A stretch of 64,000 nucleotides of DNA from Strix aluco (taxonomy: Eukaryota; Chordata; Aves; Strigiformes; Strigidae), in assembly GCF_031877795.1 (NCBI RefSeq), contig NC_133942.1, forward strand, positions 4,650,001-4,714,000, given 5' to 3'. The first letter of the stretch is position 1. Every line of letters starts with the position of its first letter. The notes under the pieces were generated by a model. It saw only the letters and a program-made list of their open reading frames with translations. It did no database searches and was not told where the DNA came from. Shown here in pieces: positions 1 to 12,300 of the stretch. A program made the translations under genes and the position numbers.

Positions 1-280
1 CACCAAGATGACCTTCAATTGAGTGGTTTCAGATTAGGTGAGGTTCTTGACTGCAGGCACTGTAGAGAATCAAAACATATGGAGAGAGATACCGCTCTGA
101 AAGGGCCATGTGGGGCTTTGAGCCTTGGAGGGGTTCTTGACATGTATAATTTTTTCCTTAGGACTGGCTTTGGTCTTTCAGCAGAACGACCCAGAAGAAA
201 AATTCCAGGTGTTAACCTAGTTAAAGAAAAGTATAATCATCTGCCCTATTTGATTATTTTCCCCTTTCTTTTACTTACAG
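1..280 (+). other. 3' part of an ARIH1 intron
   Basis: It ends in a good pyrimidine tract and acceptor (cttacag). The ARIH1 exon that should precede it is outside the window. Nothing else is recognised. Confidence 0.85.
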
Positions 281-323
281 CTTTAACTGTGGTGAGAACT
301 GGCATGATCCTGTTAAATGCAAG
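281..323 (+). CDS. ARIH1: ARIH1 coding exon, seventh from last (IBR end)
   Basis: The acceptor is cttacag and the donor AAG|GTGAGC. The first base completes a cysteine codon, then the exon reads [14 protein letters not shown]. These are the last zinc-binding residues of the in-between-RING domain. Confidence 0.95.
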
Positions 324-3300
324 GTGAGCTCGTCAAAGTTGTTTTCTAAATGCATGACCTGAAAAAGTTTAAAGTCAATTTATGTGCAAGACTTAGAAAT
401 GAAGCACAAGCTTTGAGGCTGTTCACATCAAGAAGCATAGTAGTTCACCTGTTTAGATGATAACGTGAGAAGAATCGGTGAAATAGCGCTGGATGCCTTC
501 AGGATGCCTCAAAGTTGGACTTGTGAAGGAACAGTGCCTCAGCCAGATGGCGAAATGCCTGGAGGAGGCTGTTACAGCTGTGACCCTCTGAAGAGGAATG
601 AAGGTGCTTCAGGAGCGAATGCTTCACTTGACAAGCATTCCTGTACTAGGCGTTTCTGTAGGTGTTCGGTGCTTCGTCGGGCTTGTGATTTGTCGTACTG
701 AAGGAATTAATTTGGTCCTGGGACCTGCTGCTGTGCAGCAAACTCTAGAACTGTTCATGGAGCTGTTGAATGCTGTAATGAAGCCTGGGGTCCTGTGGCC
801 TGTGCAGAACTCGGGGACAGCTATGTTTCACGCCTTGGGGACAGAGCAGTCTGTGTTCCTAGTGATAAATGCAAAAAAAAAACTTCCTTGGGGAGAGGGG
901 AGGGAAACCTCACTGAAGGTTTAGCATGGTTTAGCTGATCTTTCCAGGCTAGATGTGGTCAGTTTATTATCTAACAGGTGGAAACAAGCTTTTGCTTTTG
1001 TTACTTGCATTCATTTGATAAAGCCATTGCAAGCCTAAGGAAAAACTTGGCTTGACGTAAAGCTGGGCATCACAGAGGGTCTGACTGCAGTTTTGGCACA
1101 TCACTGTTACAATGTCCATATTATTTGGGAGTCCCATGTGAAGTTTATGTTGATTGAACTAAGAACTTAAGAACTGCAAACTCATTGCTGAAGTGTTTGT
1201 GCTGAGTGATTGTGCTTACTGGATCAGGTTGGTGCTGCAGGAAATGTCTGCAACTTAAATTAGTTGTTGTTTGCACTGCTTTCCAACACCAACACCCCCC
1301 CCATATTCCTGTGAGGTTGTGTATATCTTACCTTAATGTAAGCAGCTGTCTTGGGAACATTTACAATTCCTCTATTTAAATATAACTTGTTTCTTCATTT
1401 TTCTAACAGTGGTTAAAGAAATGGATTAAAAAGTGTGATGATGACAGTGAAACTTCTAATTGGATTGCAGCAAACACAAAGGTGAGGGTTTTTCTCATAT
1501 TTTATATAGACTTATCAGATGAAAAAGAAAGCCCAATTTCTCTGTACTAGGATTATTTTTCTGTTGCATGTCATTAGTTAAGAGCAAGCCTTAAAATCCA
1601 CAGTACACTGAAGTACTCTTGTTTGAAGAGCAAATAGGTGTTACTGCCTTCAATCAGGTGAGGTTCTTTGGGTTAAGTGGATTTGGCTCTTGGAAGAAAG
1701 AGTTAATTGGGGACCCAAAGGAAGCTCAGGTTTTAAGTCTGGGCTCCTGTCTGGCACTGATGACTTCCCTAAGCAAATCTGTGCCTCACTCCAAGCGTGT
1801 GAAACATGTTAACACCACCCGTGGCTTGATTTGGCTGTGATAATTTACATCTGCCTTTAAATCCCCTGGGTTGGCCTCTTGAGGAGTTGTTCATTTCCGC
1901 TGGGCAGGATTCCAGATAGAGACTGGCAGAACAGCTGTTAAGATTTTATTATGTAAATGTCTTCGTTTTAGCTAGCTCAACTTTGCCTGAAACTTCAGCA
2001 TTTGTTCAGTTTGGGATGAATTAAAACAAAGGTTGGCATGGTGGTGAGAAAACAAAAGCAGCAGATGCCATGGGGGGGAGTTAGGAGCAGACCTGGGTCT
2101 CATGACTGCTGAGCCAGGAGGGTGGAAGAAGGTGGGGAGGGTGTGAGGAAATGGCTGCTTTGTTTTCTTAGCTCTGTTGTGTAACTGGTTAATGGTATTG
2201 TTTGCAGCAGTGGCTGCTGCTTTCTGGGTCTGGCTGTGTGTTTTTCATTGAACTGGAATGTTGCATTATGGTGAAAGCAGAAACACCCATGAAGCTGAAA
2301 TGCATAGTTAAAATCAGGCTGAAATTGGGCAGTCTCAGCTGCTTCTTCCTTATTTGTGGGCCGAGGCTTGTGTGGTCCCTGCTTGGAGGCTGAACGTTGC
2401 TCAATAAAGTGAACTTGGCTTTCTCTGGGGTGGGTGTGTTCAGAGATGCATTGTGGCTCCAGAACTGAACCAGATTTGTTCCAAGTTTGCTTGGTCTTCA
2501 GGTATTGCTTATATTAAACCTGAGGAAGAGTAGCCAAATAGCTTGGAAAGAGCTGAGTGTAAGCACATGCAAAGCAGCTTTTAGCCTTGGGTATCAAATA
2601 TTTGGGATGTCAGAATGGCCGCAGCCCTATTTTGCCTGTGACAAAGCCCTCAGGAGCAGATGAGGAGCTGCTCCTGCCCTTCGGGGGTGTGATCTTGGCG
2701 ATGGCCTTTGGGTTCCCCATCTTCTACCCGCCCCTCCTTTGGCATGTGTTGCTAAAGACCAGGATCTGAGCTCTCCTTCCTGGGTTTTGTTACAATCAAA
2801 TGTTAAGCTTTCCCTTACTGGATTCTGTGCCTATTGAAAAGGCTGAAATGGTATACGCCTGTGTATGTAGATGAAACATGAATAAAGTGCCACCACCAAT
2901 GCTGGCTACTGGAAATAGGAAGCTACTTTTCCTGTCTGAAAAGGAGACAACGTCTGCTTCTGCAGCTTGCTTGCCCAAAGACTTAAGCATAGACAGAATT
3001 GTTGTGAAGAGATAAATTTATTATTTTTTTTTTAACCAGGATCTAGACTTTGGCTGGTAGGAGCCATGCTAGTGGTTGGGCTGATGTTTAAAGCATAGCT
3101 CAGAATGTCAGAAATAGTATTGAATGGCTGGAGTAAGAAGACTTTATTTTTTTTTTTTTGGTGGGAAACACCCATCCAGAGGTGAGGTGGTGAAATGAAT
3201 ATGGCCAAGCCATGCTGGCATCAGCCCAGCTTATCTGTTAGTTCCTGTAGTCTGGTGTCAGCAGCAGAAGAGCCGTTGTCCTTGAACATCACTGTCTAAG

Positions 3301-6300
3301 CTACTTCCTCTAATACCATACGAGACGCTCCTACAGCAAGAAAATACTTTGGAGCCCAAGCTGTACAGCAGTAACAGGAAGAAAAATAACATCAGGGTAA
3401 TTACACCAGACACTTGAGCAAGCCAACTGTCCTGGAGTCTTATGGTATCCATATCAATTGAATTAACTGAAGGACAATATTGCAATTCTTCTCTCTCCAA
3501 ACTGACGCTAGATTCAATTGAAGGGAAAGTTGGCAGGAAACGTAACCCACCCCTCATAATGATCTCTGCCTTCTTGTGGGCAGCAAGATGTGGAAGGTGA
3601 TAATTTCACACTGCTGTAATGATGAAGCGTGAGCAGCACTGGCTGCTGGAACATGTGCAATCGGAGCTTTGCGGCCTCCGGAGAACTGGATCGGCCCAGA
3701 GCTGTGGGGCTGCCAGCCACCACCTCCTCTTGTCTGATTTGCCCGTTGGCCCTTGGCCAAAGGCACGGAGAAACCCAAGTGCCTGTCTGACAGTGACACA
3801 GTCCTGCTGCTGTTCAGAGAGGAACCAAGTAAACTCTTTTCCTGCTGTAGCGTGAAGCTGTAGCGATACACTGGGAAAGGATTGCACAGCTGGAGTGCGC
3901 ACACATCTGCCCTTATCTCTGTGCTATTTCTAGCAGGAAAACAGGGCACTCGTGTTTGGGGAGGGATGTCTTGTGCCTTCACAGCTGTTCGCTTCAGCGA
4001 CTGCAAGTCAGAGCCTAAATTCTGTGTCGAATTTCTTCATTTTGAAGAGCATAGAAGGGAATCAGATCAGGTACCATCAGATGCAAAACTCCCTATTTTC
4101 AGTGGAAAAAACGCTCCGAGTAATTAAATTGCTACTGTGGTCTCCAGTGCTGTTTCTAGCTTTCCAAAAGTGCTTTCTCAAGTCCTCCAAGCATGATGCT
4201 GAGCTGCAGTCCTGTCCCATGTGGTCTCCATTCAGGGAAGAAAACTTCCTGTCTTAACAAGATGAAGGTATAAGGGAAAAATACCATACCTCCTGCAACG
4301 TGGGCTTGAAAACTGGGTAATCCTTCACAACAGGAGACTGAGATACATTTGTTCCAGCTTGCTCTGGGAGACAGAATAGGAAAGGAAAATGAGGCAATTG
4401 TATGAGAGAATAGAAACGTGAAACCCAGCTGAATTTGTTTCTGTTCACAAACTGGAGTGATGTGATGTGTTTTTTGATGAATTATGTAGAATGGTCCGAA
4501 TGGAAAATGAGATTTGAGTAGCAAGTTCTGTGGTTTCCTATATATATATATTTTTTTTTACATTCATTTATTTGCACTTATGAGACCTGTACTAAATTCT
4601 TTCTACTTATACAAAAGATACAGCCTTTGCAGCAGAGTGTGCTGGAGTAGATGGCCTTTTACTTAAACTAAGCTACTCTCACATATGAGTTCAGCTTAAC
4701 TAATTTAAATTTAAGATAAAGTAATACAAGTTCTTTATCAAGCCTTTAATTCTCAGCCTTCTTGTGGAGAAGGGCTGAACAGTCCAATGTTTTGCACTCT
4801 TCTTTTTTCAGTTTGTTGTACAAACTCCGTTCCTAAGTAGTCCCTTTCTTGAATTAAACGAGGCAAGTTTCAGATGTTGGAAATAAAGAAACGACACAGA
4901 TCCATTACTTTTGTTAAGTGGACATTCAAAGGAGTAAGAAATATAGAAAATCTGGATTTGTACATTTATTGTGGGCTCTTAAGGTGTATCAGGACTGTCT
5001 GAAAGGATCCTGAAAGAAAGAGAGGGGAAACTGGTTTCAAACCTGACTTCCAGTGATGTTAATCTTTCTGCATCTTAGAATGCTAAAGAACAACAGATGC
5101 TAACGGTGCTGATCTTCACCCAAGGCACTCTTGGGGGTTTTTTTGTTGAAGTTAAATTGGTGTTAATGAAAGTTGTTCATCTGATACTAAAAATGCCGCT
5201 GCCTCACTGCTTTTGGCTCCTGGCATGTCACCATCTCGTTATCTTCTGGGCTAGACAGGGCTTGAATGCCTGATTTTCTTCCTCCAAAAAAGCTATTGGC
5301 CGTTTTTCTCCTTTAAGCGAGATAAAATGGCACAAACCCAGTTCTGTTCTTTTTCAGGTCACTTTTTAATGTCTGAACATGTGCTCCCTCTGTACTTTCT
5401 GGAAGTCCTACATTTGTTCTAACGCGTGGAGATTCTGGCAGCCTGCTAGATCCTCCCCGAGCCCCAGCATCGAACTTTACTCTTTCATTTCTCACCAGCG
5501 CGGTTTCGTGCCAGAGCTGTGAACAGCATCTTTCCTAAGATGTCAAAGTGCCATCTCTTCCTCTCAGATGAGCAAGTGTTTAAAATACCCTGCTTTGCTC
5601 AATGACTCTAGGTGTTGTCATGGTGTACTATTTTGCGCTAACCATAATTAAGTTCAGTGTTCTTGGATTTTGTTGAAATGCATTTAGAAATCCCTGTGGT
5701 GTTTGAGGATTTTTTTTTTTTTTTTATAGCATGGGTTTATGGGTGAAAGTGTCACTGTGAACGTGGCTGGGAGGCTGATGTACACCAGTTGCCTCCAGGA
5801 GTTCCCAGAGAGGACTAATCTGTTTCACCTGCCCTGAAATATGAAATATGTTTCTAGTCAGCCTCCTGTTCATAAAACAGCAGCTGAGGTTTATGGTGTT
5901 TTATGTACACGCAGCCTTTTACGACAAAGCAGGGATTGTTCTCCTTTGCCAGGTTTGCCCAGGCTTTTGTTTCAAAGTGCAGCATGTAAGCACAACACCG
6001 AATTGTTTAGAGTGGAACAATGTTAATGAGGTCACTTCTGCATTGTGGCATGACAGATAACGTGCAGAATAATCTACCGGTTTAGTAATTTGATTTGCTG
6101 GCTATTATGTTGTTGCGTAGCCGTAATTCTAAATAAGATCTTCCTTCCCTATCCTCCTTAATCTATAAACCTCTCCCACTCATTGCGTTGGTGGCTTGAG
6201 TAGTTGCTGCTTTTTTCTTTCCGCTGGTGTTCAGCATTTCTTTAGTATGTTCTTTTCATGGCTTTTCCTTAATTTGTAATAATATTCAACCTTTACACTT

Positions 6301-9300
6301 TTACACAACTTCATGGATCTGTATAGCTTACTGTGTAATCTGTCTTCCCTGTGCTTTGCTTGACAGGCATATAAAGGCTTTAAAAGGATGGCATTCCCTG
6401 TAATAAAAGGGCTGTAATTAGGGTCTCTTTGTTCTAGTTTGCATCACAGGGCTAGAAGCCCTAAGCGCCATGTGGTATTGAGACACTGAAGAGCTTGGTC
6501 TCATCCTCAAAGACAGGAGAGCAGAATTTCAGTGCTCCTAATTGAGCCGAGCTGCAGATGAAGGTGGCCCCACATCCTCGTGGTGTGGACGTGCCCCACT
6601 GCACCTCTCCCAGCTTCGTAGGTTAGCTGGGAACTCTTTCTCTCTTCTTCCAGTTGTGGGATTTTCCTAAGCAGGAGTGATTGCTGCAGCTGCTTGGATT
6701 AGCCGCATCTTCCATTGCGGCACACAGATGTCGGCGTCTCATCAGATGAGAGGAGTTTGGAAGAAACTGCATCGCTCTGCGACCACCATCTTCTCTTGAA
6801 AAACCACTCGTCGTTGTGTGCCCCAGGGCCAGCGTTTGAGTGACAGGGGAGCTGTGTCGTGATGTGTCGGGGTGCAGTGCCACTGTTCATATGTGTTAGC
6901 ACAGTGCGCTCTGGCTGATGAGCACGTTGAGCAGCAGTTGTGGAGGATATCGATGGGATAAACCTGAATTTGGGTCCTGAGGTGTTGGTGCAGGATTGGA
7001 AGAGGGAGGAGAGCTGCCTGGAAAAAGAAAATAGATACTGCTCTGGGTACTGCGCTCAAGGGAGAGACCATTTTTGACTGAAGTTCACAGAACTGCATTG
7101 ACTAACTGGGAACAAACTTACCTGGCTGAGTACCCATCCTGTGGACACCCAAGAGGACACGTTAATGTTGTCCCCCCAAGAGGGCCAACAAGGGAGCTAC
7201 TGTGCTTCGTTCACTCTGTAGTACAGTTACTCTGTTGTAGGATAAACACAGGTGATGGGGAGGAAGACAGGTCTGGAAAAATCCCCATATGTGCTTGTTT
7301 GCTGCTGGAACCCATCGGAGTAACAACCAGCCCAAAAAAACCTGAACCAAACCAAATAAGCAGTGAGCTAGCATGTCGTGTACTGACAGAACATGAGGAT
7401 GGGATGAGAGGTGCAACTGCATAAAGAAACATTCATTGGAACTACTGGAGTAGCTCGCCAAATCTGGGGAATCTTTTTATTTACAAGACAAACCTGGTGT
7501 CCTGGTTTAAACCTGACTGGCCGGTGGCCAAACACCATGCAGCCGCTTGCTCACCCTCCCCTGGCCGGGGGCTGGGGGAGGGGGGAGGAAATGGAAGGGG
7601 TAAAGGTTGAGATCTCAGTCATAAGTTGAGATAAAACCAGTTTAATAACTGTAGTAAAATAAAACAATAACAGAAAGTACAAATGGGTAATGTGCAATGC
7701 GATTGCTCACCACCTGCTGACTGATACCCAGCCCGTTCCCGGCTAGCGATCCCAAAAGTATCAACATCCTGCAATTGCAATCCTGGAAGCGAGAGAGAAC
7801 CCGCCTCCTTTATATACTGAGCATGGCGTTACATGATATGGAATATTTAATTGGTTAATCTGGGTCTGATGCTCTAGCCGTGCTTCCTCCCAGCTTCTTG
7901 TACACCTGTGCACGGGCAGGACATGGGGAGTTGGAAAGTCCTTGATCTCTTGGCAACAAGTGAAAACATCAGTGTATTATCAGCATTCTTCTCATACCAA
8001 ATCCCATACTGAATCCAAACCACAGTACTATTCTAGCTACGAAGACGAAAAATTAACTCTACCCAGAAGGCCAGGTTTCAGCTGGGGTACAAACTGAGCA
8101 TTGTTGTCTTAGGCCAAGGCCTGGTTGTGACCTGTCGATGGGATGGGAATGCTGCCCCTTCCTGGCTGAACAGGAGGGCAGTACTCCAAACAAGTGCTGT
8201 AATAGCATCTCCTTTCAAAGGAATGGCTCCGGAAAACCTTGCTGGTTGTGTGGGATGTTGCCTGTTTCTGTCCAGTCCTTAATCCTTTCCCTTCAGGATC
8301 AGGACGTAGGACCAAAGCAGGACTTTGAAGAGGAAGAAATGATGGCAGTACTCAAGCAGAATGCTCTGCCAGTTGCTGGGGAGACCAGAATCATGAAATT
8401 ATTTAGCTTGGAAAAGAATGTAGTGTTGTGCAGCCCTGCAGCTCGAAGCAACGATAGCCTCAAAGTTAGGGAAAGCTTCTGTAATGAGCCTTATTTTTCA
8501 TTAGTGCTCAGGTCTGCAAAGTTGCAATCATCGGGAAGCAAAACTAACTGAAAGCAGTTTAATAATGTTGGCCTAAAAGAAGTTGCAGTCCCTCGTGTCT
8601 TCCCCCTTGTCTCTTTTTTCCCTTGTAACCTGCTTTCCCTTCCTGCAGACCTCCTGCCCTGCCGCGGGAAGCACCACGTCTGACATCTGGAGACCGCATT
8701 GGTCTTCTGCACCTCCTGAGCAATCTTCTGTGTACTTGGTCTGCAAATTCTCCTGTCTCTTACAATACAAATAGGCAAACTCATATGAAAATGTTGTAGT
8801 AGTTGGGACACTTGGAGTGAATGTACAAGAACGTGTTGGATTGTGTCCTATATAAAAGGAGCAGTTACAGACTGATTCAACATGTTAGATTCTTCCTTTA
8901 TTGAGAGTTCATCTGAATGCCAGACTAGGAAATGGTTGCTCTGGTTAATAAGCAGTAAAGATGTGTTCCTAACTGAGGAGGGAATTTTACACATTTCTGG
9001 CCCAAAAGCTGCAGCTGATTTTACATGAGTGTCGATTACTTGTTTGGATGTGTTATTGCCTTCCAGATAAAACTGGCTCCTGCAAAAACTTCATAAATGC
9101 TGGTGTGGTTGTGTGATGAGCTGGACTGAGGAACTGATCCAGGCTAAAATGTTTTTTGGTTTTATTTTGGTTTTTTTTTTTTCCCTCTGAACTTGCTGCT
9201 TGATTTTAACCTGGTGTGTTCCTTGGCCCAGCTCTTGTGCAGCTGCATTGTGTTCTGACACAAGAGAAGTGTCACAGGGACAGGAGCAAGTGGCAGAAGA

Positions 9301-12300
9301 GAGTTGAACTGGCTTCCTTTGCTCATAGAGGCAGCTTAGTATGTTCTTGCAACCTCGGTTTTGTGTACTCATTGGGATAGTACAGAAATAATCTTTCATG
9401 CTCTACATGAGTTGAATATCATTTTAGGAAGCGGCCATATGCTGCTGATACATGAGAATGATATTGGTGTTACAAAAAAAACAACCTATTCCCCAAAGAT
9501 TTCCTGGTGCAGTGCTGCTCTTTGATATCCTCATATTTGTCAAAGACCTCACACCTGAAAGGGAAAAGCCTCATGTGGGCTTTTGTAGAAAAGTCTTCAG
9601 TGAGGTGTCACATGAAGGGGGAAAAAAAGGGACCTGATGGGAAATGTGGAAATGCCCCAGGAGGAGAAGTGTCTTTTTAGCTGACAGGAGCTTCTTTGAA
9701 GCGCGCTAGATTCTTGCTGCATGTTTTCAGATATTTTTTTGGATGGCATTTTACAACTGCAGGTGTCTTGGATTGATAACAGCATGATACTGGCTCACTG
9801 TTAGGCTTTTTCAGTTTGAGTGCTGAAGTGGACCAAACACTTGATGGTGAGGAAAGCCAGATGCTTTCCCCTGGGCTGTTACAGACCATCACTACTGCTG
9901 TGATTTTGGAGAAGGTCATGAAATTACCCATCCAGTGTACCACTGTGATAGCAACATAGATAAAATGCGTTATTCCTTGGGGTTTTTTGCTATCTAGCTC
10001 CTCCAACTTTGGAAATATTTTAGGGCCTGACTCGGAAGAGGGTCTCTGATCAAAGGGAAGCAGTAAACCACGTATTTCACTTGATGTGCTGTCTCTTACT
10101 GCCATGGGAACCCTTCTAACTTGTCGTCAGGGCTGTTGTGGGCTCTGTGCTCTCCCTGCTAATGGTGCTCTCTGTCCGGTGAACAGGAATGCCCGAAATG
10201 CCACGTCACCATCGAGAAGGACGGGGGCTGCAACCACATGGTCTGTCGGAACCAGAACTGCAAAGCCGAGTTCTGCTGGGTGTGCCTGGGCCCCTGGGAG
10301 CCCCATGGATCTGCCTGGTGAGTTCAGGAGCGTGCCTTGCTGGAAGGTGAAGAAGCCGTGATGCAAACGGCATTGATTTTTGGACTGAAATCTGTGGAAT
10401 CGATGTCCCTGTTACAGGTACAACTGTAATCGCTACAATGAGGATGATGCAAAGGCAGCAAGGGATGCACAGGAGGTGAGTCCATAACCTTTGGTGGTAA
10501 GGGAGCTCACCAACCCTGGGGCGTGCTTTCTGTAAACCTATAAATCAGCTCTGAAGAATTTCCTGGATTTGGGCACAAATTCAAAAGACAGTTAAATTCC
10601 CCCGCAGCTTTTGGACTCTTGCTTTGTGCCAGAAAAAAAATGTTCAAAGCCACTTTAACCCAATTTGAAGAACATGTTAACTCAGTTGTTATCTGTCATG
10701 CTGCCTTGCCTGTTTTATAGCAGCTCTTCACTTGAAGTCATCATAACGCCGTGGGTCTGGGACAACAAGCCTCACATCCTTTATGAAATGCTCTTTACTG
10801 CAAAGTTCTTCATGTGAATCCTGAGGTGTTTAAACACAGCAGATCTTTTGAATGTAAATAAAATAGACTGCTGTCGTTCCAATAGCTATATTTGGAGGCT
10901 TGACATAGAAGAAGTTGCAGGTGAAGTTGCAGCTACATTAAACTGTTTTGTGAATATGGGTAGAGCCTAAACCCTTCTGAATGAGGAGGGATTGCATGCT
11001 GTGTGCTGCAGCTTGCAGAACTCCATTTCCTGCATCTCCGTCAAAGTGCTGTCATAGCCAAGAACCAAAGTATTTCCTGCAGATAGGAATGGCTTTGGCT
11101 GATACATGCTACCTTTGTGCTTCCGCAACATACAAGTTTAACCATGCCCGTGTTGTCATTTTTTTACAGTTGATGTCAGTGAGAAGAAAATAAGGTTAAT
11201 GGCTGTGTATTGAGTCATCTTGGTTCTCTTCTACTACTTAGCACATGGTGTCTTTTCCCGCTTTATAATCAGTGTGGCCTAGGCAACCTAAGGTTGCCCT
11301 CTTAACACAAGCACAGTAATTATTTAATTAGAATTCCTTATTAGCAAAAAATTTAAAAAAACCCACCCCCTGCTTCTCACTTGTTTGTCATGACACTGGA
11401 AGCATTTAAGTCCTGTAACTTGAATTCAGAGGCTGAAATTCAAAACTTACCAGGCTTTAGCAATGCGATTCTAATTACTTTCAAGGTTGGGAGTGAGGAT
11501 GTCACAGCTGTGCTAGGAAGTCCCCTGCATGACAGCGAACTGCCGTGGGTCTGTTAACCCGGACGTTGTGTGGAAATAACAGTGCCACACAAAGCGGCGC
11601 CATCAAAGTCTGGCCAACGGGAGAGGAGAGGAAACACTCTTGGAAAGGAAGCTTGTTCTCAGGATCAGGAAGAGCCTCGTGAAGGCTTTACTTCTCCTGT
11701 AGCCATTACTTTGTTTTAACTATTTGTTTTCTTTTTCCCTAATGGGAATTAACACAGCGATCCAGAGCAGCCCTGCAGAGGTACCTGTTCTACTGCAACC
11801 GCTATATGAACCACATGCAGAGCCTGCGCTTTGAGCACAAGCTCTATGCTCAGGTGAAGCAGAAAATGGAGGAGATGCAGCAGCACAACATGTCGTGGAT
11901 CGAGGTGCAGTTCCTGAAGAAAGCAGTCGACGTCCTCTGCCAGTGTCGTGCCACACTCATGTACACTTACGTCTTTGCCTTCTACCTCAAAAAGAATAAT
12001 CAGTCCATTATCTTTGAGGTAGGAGAAAACATGGTTGTCAAGGGTTCAGCTTACAAAGCTAAGCGAAATAGAGATTTAATGCTTGGAGAAGCTCTTATCC
12101 CCAGTTTTACTAAGTGAGTCTGTCTTAATATTCTGTTGTGCAAAAGTTAGAGGCCCTGCTGGGCCTCATGTAGCATTGTCTGCTGGAGGACAAAGTTACA
12201 AGGTGCTGCCCTCTAAAACAGGAAAGGGAGCAATGTTCTGTCTTGAACTGGCAAAGAAGGCTTTAAAGCTTAAATCTGGGATTTTGACTTTCCCTGGTGT

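Noticed and set aside
3554-4006. 150-codon minus-strand frame in the large ARIH1 intron
   Set aside because: No domain, no splice support, and a competing + strand frame over the same bases. Likely chance.
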